This document shows, in pieces, positions 35,365 to 43,140 of a stretch of 64,000 nucleotides of DNA. The notes below the pieces were generated by a model. It was not told the origin of the DNA, searched no databases, and saw only the letters and a list, made by a program, of their open reading frames with translations. Origin of the DNA: Aquimarina megaterium XH134 (GTDB taxonomy: Bacteria; Bacteroidota; Bacteroidia; Flavobacteriales; Flavobacteriaceae). Location: assembly GCF_000520975.1 (NCBI RefSeq), contig NZ_JACB01000001.1:434001-498000 (forward strand), read 5' to 3'. The position numbers were made by a program, and so were the translations under genes. Positions within the stretch are counted from its first letter, which is position 1; each line of letters starts with the position of its first letter.

Positions 35365-36078
35365 TTGAAAATATCTATTATTATCCCCATTTTAAACGAG
35401 GCAGAAACAATTAGTCGTTTGATTTCTCACTTAATTAGATCTTGTGATACTAAAGAAAATATAAAAGAAATTATTATTGTAGATGGTGGTAGTGATGATG
35501 ATTCTCGAGATATTGTAAATACCATAATAAAGAACGAATCAACTTTGATTAGGCTTCTTACATCAAAAAAGGGTCGTGCCAAACAATTAAATACGGGAGG
35601 TAATGCTGCAAAAGGTGATATTCTGTACTTTCTTCATGCAGACTCTTTCCCTCCGCAAGGTTTTGATAATGATATCATAACAGAGGTTAAGAAAGGAAAT
35701 AATGCAGGTTGTTTTAGAATGAAATTTGATTCTAATCATTGGTGGCTGCGTTTTCTGGGGTGGTTAACACAATTTAAAAGTAAACGATGTCGAGGTGGTG
35801 ATCAGAGTCAATTTATAACCTCAACGCTGTTTCAACAAATCGAAGGTTATGATGAATCTTTTATCGTTTATGAAGATAATGACCTTGTCGACCGACTGTT
35901 TGCCATCAAACAGTTTGTAATCATCCCTAAATACGTGATTACTTCTGCCAGACGTTATGAAGAGATTGGTGTCTGGCGTTTGCAATATCACTTTTTGAAT
36001 ATTCATATGCGAAAATGGATGGGAGCTTCTTCTGAAGATTTATATCGGTACTATAAAGAAAAGGTTGTTAATCTATAA
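35365..36078 (+). CDS. TIGR04283-type arsenosugar glycosyltransferase (GT2)
   Basis: A 237-residue GT-A fold transferase: ISIIIPILNEAETISRLISH (residues 3-22), EIIIVDGGSDDDS, GRAKQLNTGGNAAKGDILYFLHADSFPP (DxS in place of DxD), GGDQSQFI and IVYEDNDLVDRL. It belongs to the family that accompanies ArsS. The start must be TTG (35365), since the GT2 strand begins at residue 3 and no ATG precedes it. It is separated from the core arsenosugar unit by 6.5 kb of DUF547 and other genes. It overlaps the convergent lipoprotein gene by 11 bases. Confidence 0.9.
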   Translation: MKISIIIPILNEAETISRLISHLIRSCDTKENIKEIIIVDGGSDDDSRDIVNTIIKNESTLIRLLTSKKGRAKQLNTGGNAAKGDILYFLHADSFPPQGFDNDIITEVKKGNNAGCFRMKFDSNHWWLRFLGWLTQFKSKRCRGGDQSQFITSTLFQQIEGYDESFIVYEDNDLVDRLFAIKQFVIIPKYVITSARRYEEIGVWRLQYHFLNIHMRKWMGASSEDLYRYYKEKVVNL

Positions 36079-36553
36079 CTCTTAGTTCTTCAATAGTATT
36101 GGTAATCTTATTTTTAAACACTACGATTTCTGTACTTTGATCTTCTGTATTATCTACATCGATGTTATATTTCTTTATTTTTCCATCAGACATTTGTACT
36201 ACTAAATAAAATGCTCCCTGATCTACGCAATCTGGGCACCCATATGCCTTGCCAGTTCCATTTTTTAATTCATCAGGAATACTGGATAATAATGAATTAT
36301 ATTTTTCGAATACTTCTCTAGAATACACAAAAGAGTTTTTAAATGTAAAGTCGTTGGTGTAGTGCTTTACAGTAGTATCTTTTGTTATTTTTTCTGTATC
36401 TATTTTAAATACAGTAAAACAATTTTCAAGGCATTCTCCAGCATATTTGCCAAAAACTAAAGATTCAATAGTATTTTCTGTAGTATCATCATCGTTATTG
36501 CAGGACAAAAACAAAAAAGTGAAGGAAATTAAAATAAGGTAAAACGATTTCAT
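36068..36553 (-). CDS. small lipoprotein of unknown function
   Basis: A 161-residue lipoprotein with lipobox FLSC (Cys18) and tether NNDDDTTE, suggesting surface exposure. Two Cys pairs (ECLENC at about 41-46 and CPDC at about 106-109) could form disulfides or bind metal. I do not recognise the family. It is convergent with, and overlaps by 11 bases, the TIGR04283 gene. Confidence 0.75.
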   Translation of the reverse strand: MKSFYLILISFTFLFLSCNNDDDTTENTIESLVFGKYAGECLENCFTVFKIDTEKITKDTTVKHYTNDFTFKNSFVYSREVFEKYNSLLSSIPDELKNGTGKAYGCPDCVDQGAFYLVVQMSDGKIKKYNIDVDNTEDQSTEIVVFKNKITNTIEELRVID

Positions 36554-36653
36554 CTGTATATATTTTTATACTTAGTAGATAACAGACATAAAAAATGGTT
36601 GCGTATACCCAAATACCAAAATTAGAATTAAATAGCACTACATACAACAGAAA

Positions 36654-36691
36654 AAAACGACTTTTATATTAACCTATATAAAAGTCGTTTT
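36654..36691 (-). terminator. intrinsic terminator of the alpha/beta hydrolase gene
   Basis: Perfect 16-base stem (AAAACGACTTTTATAT and its complement) with a 6-base loop. On the minus strand the stem is followed by a T run. It lies 25 bases after the stop at 36716. Confidence 0.88.
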
Positions 36692-36715
36692 GCATCGTTT
36701 ATTGATTTAAGCACT

Positions 36716-37693
36716 TTACTTAATGTTATTTTTCTTTAAAAAATTAAGAATATAACCTGCTATTTCATCCCCTTTTTCTTCTAGTGCAAAATGCCCAGTA
36801 TCTAATAAATGAAATTCTATATTTTTTAAATCTCTTTTATAGGGATATGCACCTTCTGCCGGAAAAATATCGTCATTTTTACCCCAAACAATTAATGTGG
36901 GTGGTTGGTAATCCCGTAAGTATTTTTGCCACTTAGGGTATAGCGAAATATTGGTTCTGTAATCATAAAACATAGCTAATTGAATCTCATTATTCTCTTT
37001 TCTTGTTAAATGCTGCAAATCAATTTCCCAGCTATCAGGACTAATCTTATTAACCTCTTTAACACCATGAGTATATTGCCACTTTAATCCCTCTATGCTA
37101 TGAAAACCTTCTAAAGCTTTACCATTTTTAATCGATGGGTCATTCCAGTATGTTTTAAGAGGATCCCAAAACTCTCTAATACCTTCATTGTATGCATTAC
37201 CGTTCTGAATGATTAGTGACTCTATACGGTTAGGGTATTTAGAAGCAATTCTAAACCCTACAGGAGCACCATAGTCCATAAGGTAGATACTAAACTTCTT
37301 TACTTCCAGTGTAGTCAAAAAACCTTCAATAATAGTAGCCATATTATCAAAAGTATAGTCAAATTCTGATAGTAATGGTTGTTCCGACCTTCCGTATCCT
37401 GGGTAATCTGGCGCCAAAATATGATAATCATCTGCAAGATCAACAATTAGATTTCTAAACATATGGGATGACGTGGGGTACCCATGCAACAATAGAATGG
37501 TAGGTTTATTTTTTGTCCCCGCTTCTCTATAAAATATATCCAATCCATGTACTTCAACAGTTTTATATAGTGTTGATATATGTCGTGATTTAGTATCCTT
37601 GTTTTCCGTTTCTAAATTCTTCGTAAAAGAATACATTGTTAGTGTAATCATTGCAAATACCGCAATTCCTAATGTGATTTTTATTGTTCTCAT
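36716..37693 (-). CDS. alpha/beta hydrolase, epoxide hydrolase/dehalogenase-like, exported
   Basis: A 325-residue protein with an N-terminal signal or anchor helix (about 5-24). The hydrolase core has TILLLHGYPTSSHMFRNLI (oxyanion HGYP), DYPGYGRSEQP, the nucleophile Asp in IYLMDYGAPVGFRIA (Dx(G/A)xP as in haloalkane dehalogenases and epoxide hydrolases), PTLIVWGKNDDIFP, and the catalytic His in LLDTGHFALEEKGDEIA. Substrate unknown. A 22-base perfect palindrome 34 bases upstream (37727-37748) matches a TetR-type operator, as does the next gene's, so both are likely under one repressor. Confidence 0.9.
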   Translation of the reverse strand: MRTIKITLGIAVFAMITLTMYSFTKNLETENKDTKSRHISTLYKTVEVHGLDIFYREAGTKNKPTILLLHGYPTSSHMFRNLIVDLADDYHILAPDYPGYGRSEQPLLSEFDYTFDNMATIIEGFLTTLEVKKFSIYLMDYGAPVGFRIASKYPNRIESLIIQNGNAYNEGIREFWDPLKTYWNDPSIKNGKALEGFHSIEGLKWQYTHGVKEVNKISPDSWEIDLQHLTRKENNEIQLAMFYDYRTNISLYPKWQKYLRDYQPPTLIVWGKNDDIFPAEGAYPYKRDLKNIEFHLLDTGHFALEEKGDEIAGYILNFLKKNNIK

Positions 37694-37726
37694 GATTCTA
37701 AAAGTGTAATGTTAGTAATTCAATTT

Positions 37727-37748
37727 AATTACCGAACGTTCGGTAATT
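37727..37748. promoter_or_regulatory. TetR-type operator palindrome, copy 1
   Basis: A perfect 22-base palindrome with core ACCGAACGTTCGGT, 34 bases upstream of the hydrolase start codon. The core and length are typical of TetR-family operators. A near-identical site lies at 38371-38390. Confidence 0.75.
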
Positions 37749-37866
37749 TTATTATATAAAAAAATAATACAGTTACTATTTTTTTCTTTTCTGTTGTATT
37801 TTAACGAGTTCTATGTTCGTTTAGGTAATCCGCCAAGATAAATTTTGTTTCTTGCTGAGATAATTT

Positions 37867-38280
37867 CTAAATATACTTTCTCTCCTCTTTGGTTATAGCA
37901 ATATCATTAATACTTGCATATCTCTTTTTCATTAAACCGTTTACATCAAATTCCCACATTTCATTTCCATATGCTCTATACCAATCTCCTGTTTTATTCT
38001 CATACTCATATTCGAATCTTACCGCTATGCGATTATCTGTATGTGCCCAATACTCTTTCTTTAATGTATAGGTGAGTTCTTTTTCCCATTTTTGGGTAAG
38101 AAACCCAACGATTTTATTTCTTCCTTTCAGAAACTGATCTCTGTTTCTCCATTCGCTATCTATAGTATAGGCCAGACTAACTTTTTCTGGATCTTTTGTG
38201 TTCCAGGCATCTTCTGCCATTTGTACTTTTTGTCTTGCTGTTTCTTCTGAAAAAGGAGGTAGTGGAAATTTCTGTTCCAT
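37867..38280 (-). CDS. NTF2-like (DUF1348) family protein
   Basis: A 137-residue cytoplasmic protein with the NTF2-like cone fold: ARQKVQMAEDAWNTKDPEKV, SEWRNRDQFLKGRNKIVGFL, RIAVRFEYEYENKTGDWYRAYGNEMWEFD and MKKRYASINDIAIT. It matches the DUF1348 group, for which no activity is established. The frame ends KYI then TAG; the same frame stays open for a further 22 codons, and the family normally continues with Trp here, so the TAG could be a recent nonsense change. Transcription from an exact promoter (38349-38378) that overlaps a TetR-type operator. Confidence 0.85.
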   Translation of the reverse strand: MEQKFPLPPFSEETARQKVQMAEDAWNTKDPEKVSLAYTIDSEWRNRDQFLKGRNKIVGFLTQKWEKELTYTLKKEYWAHTDNRIAVRFEYEYENKTGDWYRAYGNEMWEFDVNGLMKKRYASINDIAITKEERKYI

Positions 38281-38348
38281 AACAATTCGGGTTTTGGTGT
38301 TTATAATTTTCTATGACTAAACTTTGTATTTAACTTCTAATGAGAGTA

Positions 38349-38378
38349 CAAATATAGAAACATATAGTTTTTTACCAA
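38349..38378 (-). promoter_or_regulatory. exact promoter of the DUF1348 gene, overlapped by an operator
   Basis: On the minus strand TTG (38378-38376), 19 bases, then TATATTTG (38356-38349): a perfect consensus. The TTG lies inside the palindrome at 38371-38390. Confidence 0.75.
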
Positions 38379-38390
38379 ACGTTCGGTAAA
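38371..38390. promoter_or_regulatory. TetR-type operator palindrome, copy 2
   Basis: TTTACCAAACGTTCGGTAAA, a 20-base palindrome with one mismatch. The mismatched A, compared with copy 1, is what creates the TTG of the promoter's -33 box on the minus strand. Binding here would block RNA polymerase. Confidence 0.75.
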
Positions 38391-38580
38391 TAATTAACTT
38401 CTTTTTAACGAATAGGTGTGTATGGGTACAAAAAGGCGATTATGAATAAAAAATTTACTTCTTTTAAAAGCTAAATATAACCTTAAGCCAATAATGACAT
38501 TAAAAAAATTCTTGCAAGAATAGACATAAACCTGAATGTCTCTAATTGTTCAGGAAAATTATATTTTTAAAACCTTAATT

Positions 38581-38781
38581 ATGTTAAAAAACATTTTGAA
38601 TTTAAGCGGTGCTCAAAGACTTAGTAAAGATGAGCAACAATCTGTTCATGGGGGTCGTCGAGTAGGAAATTGCCCAACATATCCTCCCGAAATATGCACC
38701 TTTTGTGGTGGTGGTTCATTGCCTAATGGTTGTTGTAAGGGATCTCCTATAGTACATCAATGCTTAAGTGATTTTCTTTAA
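38581..38781 (+). CDS. Cys-rich GG-leader peptide, bacteriocin/RiPP-like precursor
   Basis: A 66-residue peptide from ATG 38581 (an in-frame ATG 45 bases upstream is less likely, since the leader pattern begins here). The leader LKNILNLSGAQRLSKDEQQ and HGG (Gly24-Gly25) match the double-glycine leaders cut and exported by C39-peptidase ABC transporters. The 41-residue core has six Cys (31, 39, 42, 51, 52, 61) and runs of Gly, suited to disulfides. No transporter or immunity gene is adjacent. A small inverted repeat CCTGAA/TTCAGG lies at 38531-38554. Function unknown; antimicrobial or signalling roles are possible. Confidence 0.7.
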   Translation: MLKNILNLSGAQRLSKDEQQSVHGGRRVGNCPTYPPEICTFCGGGSLPNGCCKGSPIVHQCLSDFL

Positions 38782-38858
38782 TCATTTATACTATTAACTC
38801 AATAGGGTTTGGTTTATTTAAAGTCAAACCCTTTATTATATTGGATAAGCCCAGGTTG

Positions 38859-40118
38859 TTAAAAATATTGCCCGATACCAAATACAAATCCTTTGGTAGC
38901 GTCGTCTGTAACTCCATGCCCGTAATCAATTCTAAAAATGGCATTAAAAATTCGTTTATGCATAAGACGTAAACCCACACCTGGATATATTCTAAAATTT
39001 TGAGAATCTCCAAAATCTCCAAAATCTCCTCCGGGATTACGCCAGCTTCCTCCGTCTACGAAGACATTGCTTTGCAATACAAACCAATCTTTCTCATACA
39101 ATGTGTGTCTATACTCGGTATTAAGGACAATCACTCCTGTTCCTCGATCAATAGTGTTACCAACTCCTCTAATATTAAGATTATTATCTACCGCAAACGG
39201 CGCAAATGGAGAATCATCATTGCTTGCTAATCCTAATCGTAACCTGGAAGACCAATTTCCTTTTTTACCTATTCTTTTATGGTATAAAAAATCATTCCAC
39301 CCGATAAGAAAATCGGGCAAGACGTTTTCGGTACTCACCACATATTGTGCATTTAATGTGCTTTTAAATCCCGATACATATTGGTAATCATAATCCAGGT
39401 TATCGTATTCGTATATTAGTTTATATAATAGCTTATTAACATCAAAATCTTGCGGTATTCCTACTTCGGTAGCACCACGTTTGTATGTATAATCTTCATT
39501 AAAGTAATTCACACCCAACTCAATACGATTCTGAAGATTAAATTGATATAACCCTAATACTTCATACGAGGTATTGTTATACTTATAATCTGCAGTACCA
39601 TTTTCTAGAAACACGGGTTCTTCGGTAGTAAGATTACTATAATTAAAGGCTATTCCTAATTTCTTACTAAATAAAAATGGCGCTCTTAGATTTGCTCCAT
39701 AAGAGCTATAAATATCATTTTGATACAATCCTCCCAAAACTATATTTTGGCCAAATAAATTAAACTCATATAATCCTACTCTAAAAGCGAACTCATCATT
39801 ATTGGTTGTATAGAGATTGGCAGAAGGAATGATCGTAAAATTCTCTTCTATTCCATAAACTACCTCATAGCCTTCTTCCTTCTCATAAACCTCATAATAG
39901 GCATGTGCTATAGAAGGTAATCTTTTTAGTCTTTTAATATCTCCCTCAATCTCTAAAGAATCCAGGGCTTTTCCTTGCTCAATATTGGTGAGTTTTGTGA
40001 TAGCCGAGGTTCTGGTCTTCTTATTTCCTTGTATACGAATTTCGGAAACCACTTTGTTTTGCCCAAAAGCAACACAAGTGGTAAAAAATATGAAAAAAAC
40101 TAGTCTAGAAAAATTCAT
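38859..40118 (-). CDS. short Omp85 (BamA/TamA-like) outer membrane protein
   Basis: A 419-residue protein: signal peptide to about residue 20 (VAFGQ), a single POTRA domain at about 21-95 (VVSEIRIQGNKKTRTSAITK, then LEIEGDIKRLKRLPSIAHAYYEV), and a barrel of about 16 strands with NIRGVGNTIDRGTG at the place of the family's VRGF/Y motif in loop 6, ending in FVFGIGQYF. With one POTRA it resembles the minimal Omp85 proteins of Bacteroidetes, which insert or pass proteins through the outer membrane. Its start overlaps the GH113-like gene's stop by 4 bases. Confidence 0.85.
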   Translation of the reverse strand: MNFSRLVFFIFFTTCVAFGQNKVVSEIRIQGNKKTRTSAITKLTNIEQGKALDSLEIEGDIKRLKRLPSIAHAYYEVYEKEEGYEVVYGIEENFTIIPSANLYTTNNDEFAFRVGLYEFNLFGQNIVLGGLYQNDIYSSYGANLRAPFLFSKKLGIAFNYSNLTTEEPVFLENGTADYKYNNTSYEVLGLYQFNLQNRIELGVNYFNEDYTYKRGATEVGIPQDFDVNKLLYKLIYEYDNLDYDYQYVSGFKSTLNAQYVVSTENVLPDFLIGWNDFLYHKRIGKKGNWSSRLRLGLASNDDSPFAPFAVDNNLNIRGVGNTIDRGTGVIVLNTEYRHTLYEKDWFVLQSNVFVDGGSWRNPGGDFGDFGDSQNFRIYPGVGLRLMHKRIFNAIFRIDYGHGVTDDATKGFVFGIGQYF

Positions 40119-41116
40119 TTTTTTGTTGAGTAAAACTCTTTTATTAGTTGTTCTGAAGGTTTATTTTGTATCGTAAATCGATTATTACGTTCTCCTCCAA
40201 CTTTACTGTGATTATGGTACCATTTCCAAAGAAATCCTCCTGCGAACCAAGGTTCATTCCAGAATTCCTGATACAAAGCGGTCAATGCATTATTTTGCCC
40301 TTCGAGATCAACTTTACCATCAAAACGGCTAGAATCCCAGGGCTCTTTCCCTGTAAAATGAACACTTCGATAACCGTATTCTGTAAATAAAACAGGTTTC
40401 TTCATTTTGGTTTGTACTGTGATAATATCATTTTTATGTTTTTGCCATCCTTCCTTAAGCTCTTCTACCGTTGGTGTTTTACTTTGAGAAATTGGGAAAT
40501 AGGCATCTACACCTATATAATCCAATTGTTCCCAAAAGGGTGCTTTATCAAACTGATCCCAGTTTTCTGCATAGGTTAATTCTCCTTTATAAACCGATCG
40601 TATTTTAGTAATCAATTGATTCCAAAACTCGGGTCTTGTCTGAACAAATGTATGCAACTCTGTACCGATACAAAGTATAGGAACCTGCATTTCTTCTGCC
40701 AATACTGCATAAAGCAGTATAAAATCCTCGTATGATTTTTCGAGTGTTTTCCAGTCTTTTTCAGATTTCATACTGATATTTCCTGTAAACTCTCCTCTCC
40801 ACACCCAAATTTGAGGTTTTAGCATCACCTTAATCCCTCTATCATGCAATAATTCAATTGTTTTTTTGGCTCCATCTCTTCGCTCTCCCCACCATTGTCT
40901 CTCGATATTAAAAACTACAGTCGGGGTCTCCAAATTTTTTATAAATCCAAAAGGCATCACTGCAGCCCAATTGGCATTGACTTCTACAACAGGTTCAATC
41001 TCTGCAGCAGTAATCTCCTCTGGAGCACCTACAAAACTAACTCCATTAATCTTAGGTCCTTGCCCAGAACACGTACAAAAAATAAAGGCTAACAACAGTA
41101 GAAAAATATTTTTCAT
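40115..41116 (-). CDS. GH113-like glycoside hydrolase lipoprotein
   Basis: A 333-residue protein with lipobox FCTC (Cys16) and a TIM-barrel of the GTA/GH113 beta-mannanase type. Seen: NGVSFVGAPEEI, AVMPFGFIKN, GIKVMLKPQIWVWRGEFTG, catalytic Glu candidates in LCIGTELHTF (acid/base) and VLFTEYGYRSV (nucleophile), and GGFLWKWYHNHSKVGGERNN. It may hydrolyse mannan-like or other beta-glycans; the real substrate is unproven. The downstream Omp85 gene overlaps by 4 bases, and the OMP gene at 41160 is 43 bases upstream, so the three probably form a unit. Confidence 0.85.
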   Translation of the reverse strand: MKNIFLLLLAFIFCTCSGQGPKINGVSFVGAPEEITAAEIEPVVEVNANWAAVMPFGFIKNLETPTVVFNIERQWWGERRDGAKKTIELLHDRGIKVMLKPQIWVWRGEFTGNISMKSEKDWKTLEKSYEDFILLYAVLAEEMQVPILCIGTELHTFVQTRPEFWNQLITKIRSVYKGELTYAENWDQFDKAPFWEQLDYIGVDAYFPISQSKTPTVEELKEGWQKHKNDIITVQTKMKKPVLFTEYGYRSVHFTGKEPWDSSRFDGKVDLEGQNNALTALYQEFWNEPWFAGGFLWKWYHNHSKVGGERNNRFTIQNKPSEQLIKEFYSTKK

Positions 41117-41159
41117 GTTCTCTTTTTACTGCTGAAAATACAATTTTTATACTAGTATT

Positions 41160-42074
41160 CTAGAATAATGCTCTTAAACCTAAACTAAATGTCTGCCCTA
41201 ATCCCTGAAAATTATTTCCTCTAACAATCTTACCAAAAGACGCTTCCAGGTTAAGAACTTTAGTAAGCTGGTATTTACCTCCAAATCCTAACTGTGTATA
41301 ATCCTGATCAAAATCATTTCCTAAATCAAACAAAAAAGCCTGCTGGGCATTTACAAAAACTGTAGATTTCGAGCTTGGGAAATAACTCAAAAAAGCACTT
41401 AATGGTACAAACAAACTATTATTTGCAAATCGCTCTGATATATTTTCGCTAGCTGGATCAGCATCTACTGACTTTTCTCCAAAATTATATCCGAAATCTG
41501 CTTCTGTAAAAATCTGCCATTTGTTACCTCCAAAGGTTTTATCATAGAAAAACTTAGTCTCCCAGAAAAAACTTCTTTTATCTAAATAAGGTGCATTTGG
41601 AACATCTTCAAACACAGGGATAAAAAACGAACTGGTAAAAGAAAAATTTGCTACATTTTTAAAAGGTTGTATTCTTATTGACGGTGCAATTGTGGTAAGT
41701 CCACTTCTGGCATCTGTAGTATTATCTTTAAAACTCAATGCTTCCAATGCTCCTGCTCCTCCGTAAGTATTTGCTCTAACCTGAAAAATAAGCCCAACAT
41801 TCACTCTCGAATTTTTACTAATTCCTGTAAATATTTCAGTAGTATTGGTAAAAAAAGTTTGTCTATCTATAGTTACCGATTTAGATCCCGAGTCGGTTTG
41901 TTCTGTTTGCGTATATATGCTATTAAAAAACTTAATATCCCATTGTCCTTTCTTTAAAAGTTTTGAAGGTGTAAACTCCTGGATATTTGATTTTCCTGAA
42001 TCCTCGTCCTGTGCAAATCCTATAGTCAGAATAAAAAGGCTTATTGTTGTTATTAGTATTCTTTTGGTTTTCAT
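41160..42074 (-). CDS. outer membrane beta-barrel protein
   Basis: A 304-residue protein with a signal peptide (cut after about IGFAQ, residue 21) and alternating amphipathic strands throughout (WDIKFFNSIYTQTEQ, SRVNVGLIFQVRANTYG, NVANFSFTSSFFIPVFED), ending in FSLGLRALF, a typical barrel terminus. I cannot name the family with certainty. The region just upstream has a strong Shine-Dalgarno that leads into an ATG-TAA before the real start, described separately. Confidence 0.8.
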   Translation of the reverse strand: MKTKRILITTISLFILTIGFAQDEDSGKSNIQEFTPSKLLKKGQWDIKFFNSIYTQTEQTDSGSKSVTIDRQTFFTNTTEIFTGISKNSRVNVGLIFQVRANTYGGAGALEALSFKDNTTDARSGLTTIAPSIRIQPFKNVANFSFTSSFFIPVFEDVPNAPYLDKRSFFWETKFFYDKTFGGNKWQIFTEADFGYNFGEKSVDADPASENISERFANNSLFVPLSAFLSYFPSSKSTVFVNAQQAFLFDLGNDFDQDYTQLGFGGKYQLTKVLNLEASFGKIVRGNNFQGLGQTFSLGLRALF

Positions 42075-42086
42075 TATTGCTTTTTT

Positions 42087-42104
42087 TTACATAAGTATCC
42101 TCCT
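42087..42104 (-). promoter_or_regulatory. Shine-Dalgarno driving an in-frame start-stop before the OMP gene
   Basis: On the minus strand AGGAGG (42104-42099) is well placed for ATG at 42092-42090, but the next codon is TAA (42089-42087). The annotated ATG is 18 bases further, in the same frame. Strong SD sites are rare in Bacteroidetes, so the arrangement is odd. Confidence 0.55.
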
Positions 42105-42180
42105 TCAAAGTAGCTTTGATATAAAAAACTTTGATAAAAATTCTTATTTATTGTTAAAGATTATTTTGAAATAATTGTGA

Positions 42181-42891
42181 TTATTTAATTTGATTTAAGC
42201 TCCAATCATAGGAGTAATATGATACTTTGGCTTTTGCCGGAATTTTCTCTTTTCGGAATTTATTTACAAAATCTACCTCTGATCCATTCTGAGTAAAATC
42301 TACCTTATACCATTCAAAAATTTGTGATAACTGTACTTTATTACCCTTTACTTTAATAAAATTGGGGTTATTTAAAGCTTTTACCGTTTGTCGTTGTAAT
42401 TGATCTTCTAATGTTGACGGTTTATAAGCCGAAGGTATAATCGGAGGGCAACCCAGACCTGCACAAACTAACACAAAGTGAAATCGAGCTTCTTTAGGGA
42501 AATTTTTGCGAAGGATCTTATTTTCCAGATCATTAAGTGTTGTTTTTTTGCCTCCTAATGTATAGGTCGTTTTATCAAAAAAACCTTTAATATCTAATGG
42601 AGATTTTGTCGGATATTTATCTACTATCCCTTTTATTACTGCCAAGTTATACGCATTAATATAAAACGCCTGGTAGGTTTTAACGTCACTTGTCGTAACC
42701 TTTACATTTGAAGCTATTTTCAATAACTCTTCTAACGAAGATGGGTCTTTTTTTATGGTTTTATAATCAATTCTTCCGTTAGATACATAGGTTTTAAAAA
42801 AGCTATCTGCTTTAGTAAAAAATTCTGTACTACTTTGCGAAAACCCAAATTGAATTGAGAGAAGAACTAATAGAATTGTTATTTTTTTCAT
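42181..42891 (-). CDS. exported DUF547 protein (third, more divergent copy)
   Basis: A 236-residue protein: signal peptide to about residue 18 (FGFSQ), then a DUF547 domain with TYQAFYINAYNLAVIKGIVDKYP, TTLNDLENKILRK, EARFHFVLVCAGLGCPPIIPSAY, LSQIFEWYKVDF and the ending YYSYDWSLNQIK. It differs clearly from the two tandem copies at 33250 and 34540, so it is an older paralogue. It lies 107 bases upstream of the OMP gene on the same strand. Function unknown. Confidence 0.85.
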   Translation of the reverse strand: MKKITILLVLLSIQFGFSQSSTEFFTKADSFFKTYVSNGRIDYKTIKKDPSSLEELLKIASNVKVTTSDVKTYQAFYINAYNLAVIKGIVDKYPTKSPLDIKGFFDKTTYTLGGKKTTLNDLENKILRKNFPKEARFHFVLVCAGLGCPPIIPSAYKPSTLEDQLQRQTVKALNNPNFIKVKGNKVQLSQIFEWYKVDFTQNGSEVDFVNKFRKEKIPAKAKVSYYSYDWSLNQIK

Positions 42892-43140
42892 CCTTTACCT
42901 TTTTATCAGTGCTATCAAAAACTGAATTTATCGTATTTTAAATTGTTAAAATTTACCTTGGTAATGGGCATTCAGTCGAATGGAAAATCATCAACTTACA
43001 AACAATTTTAGATTTTATTTTTCTACACAACTTCCTAATTATAGGTATGAATGTGTCCTGATTCTTTTATAATCAAGAAATCAGGACATACATCGTCACC
43101 CACCTATCTAAATTCGCCGTTCAACAAAAAAACCAAAATC

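Noticed and set aside
38508..38521. Perfect 14-base palindrome ATTCTTGCAAGAAT before the Cys-rich peptide gene
   Set aside because: Could be an operator, but there is no second copy in the window and no promoter placed next to it, so I do not call it.
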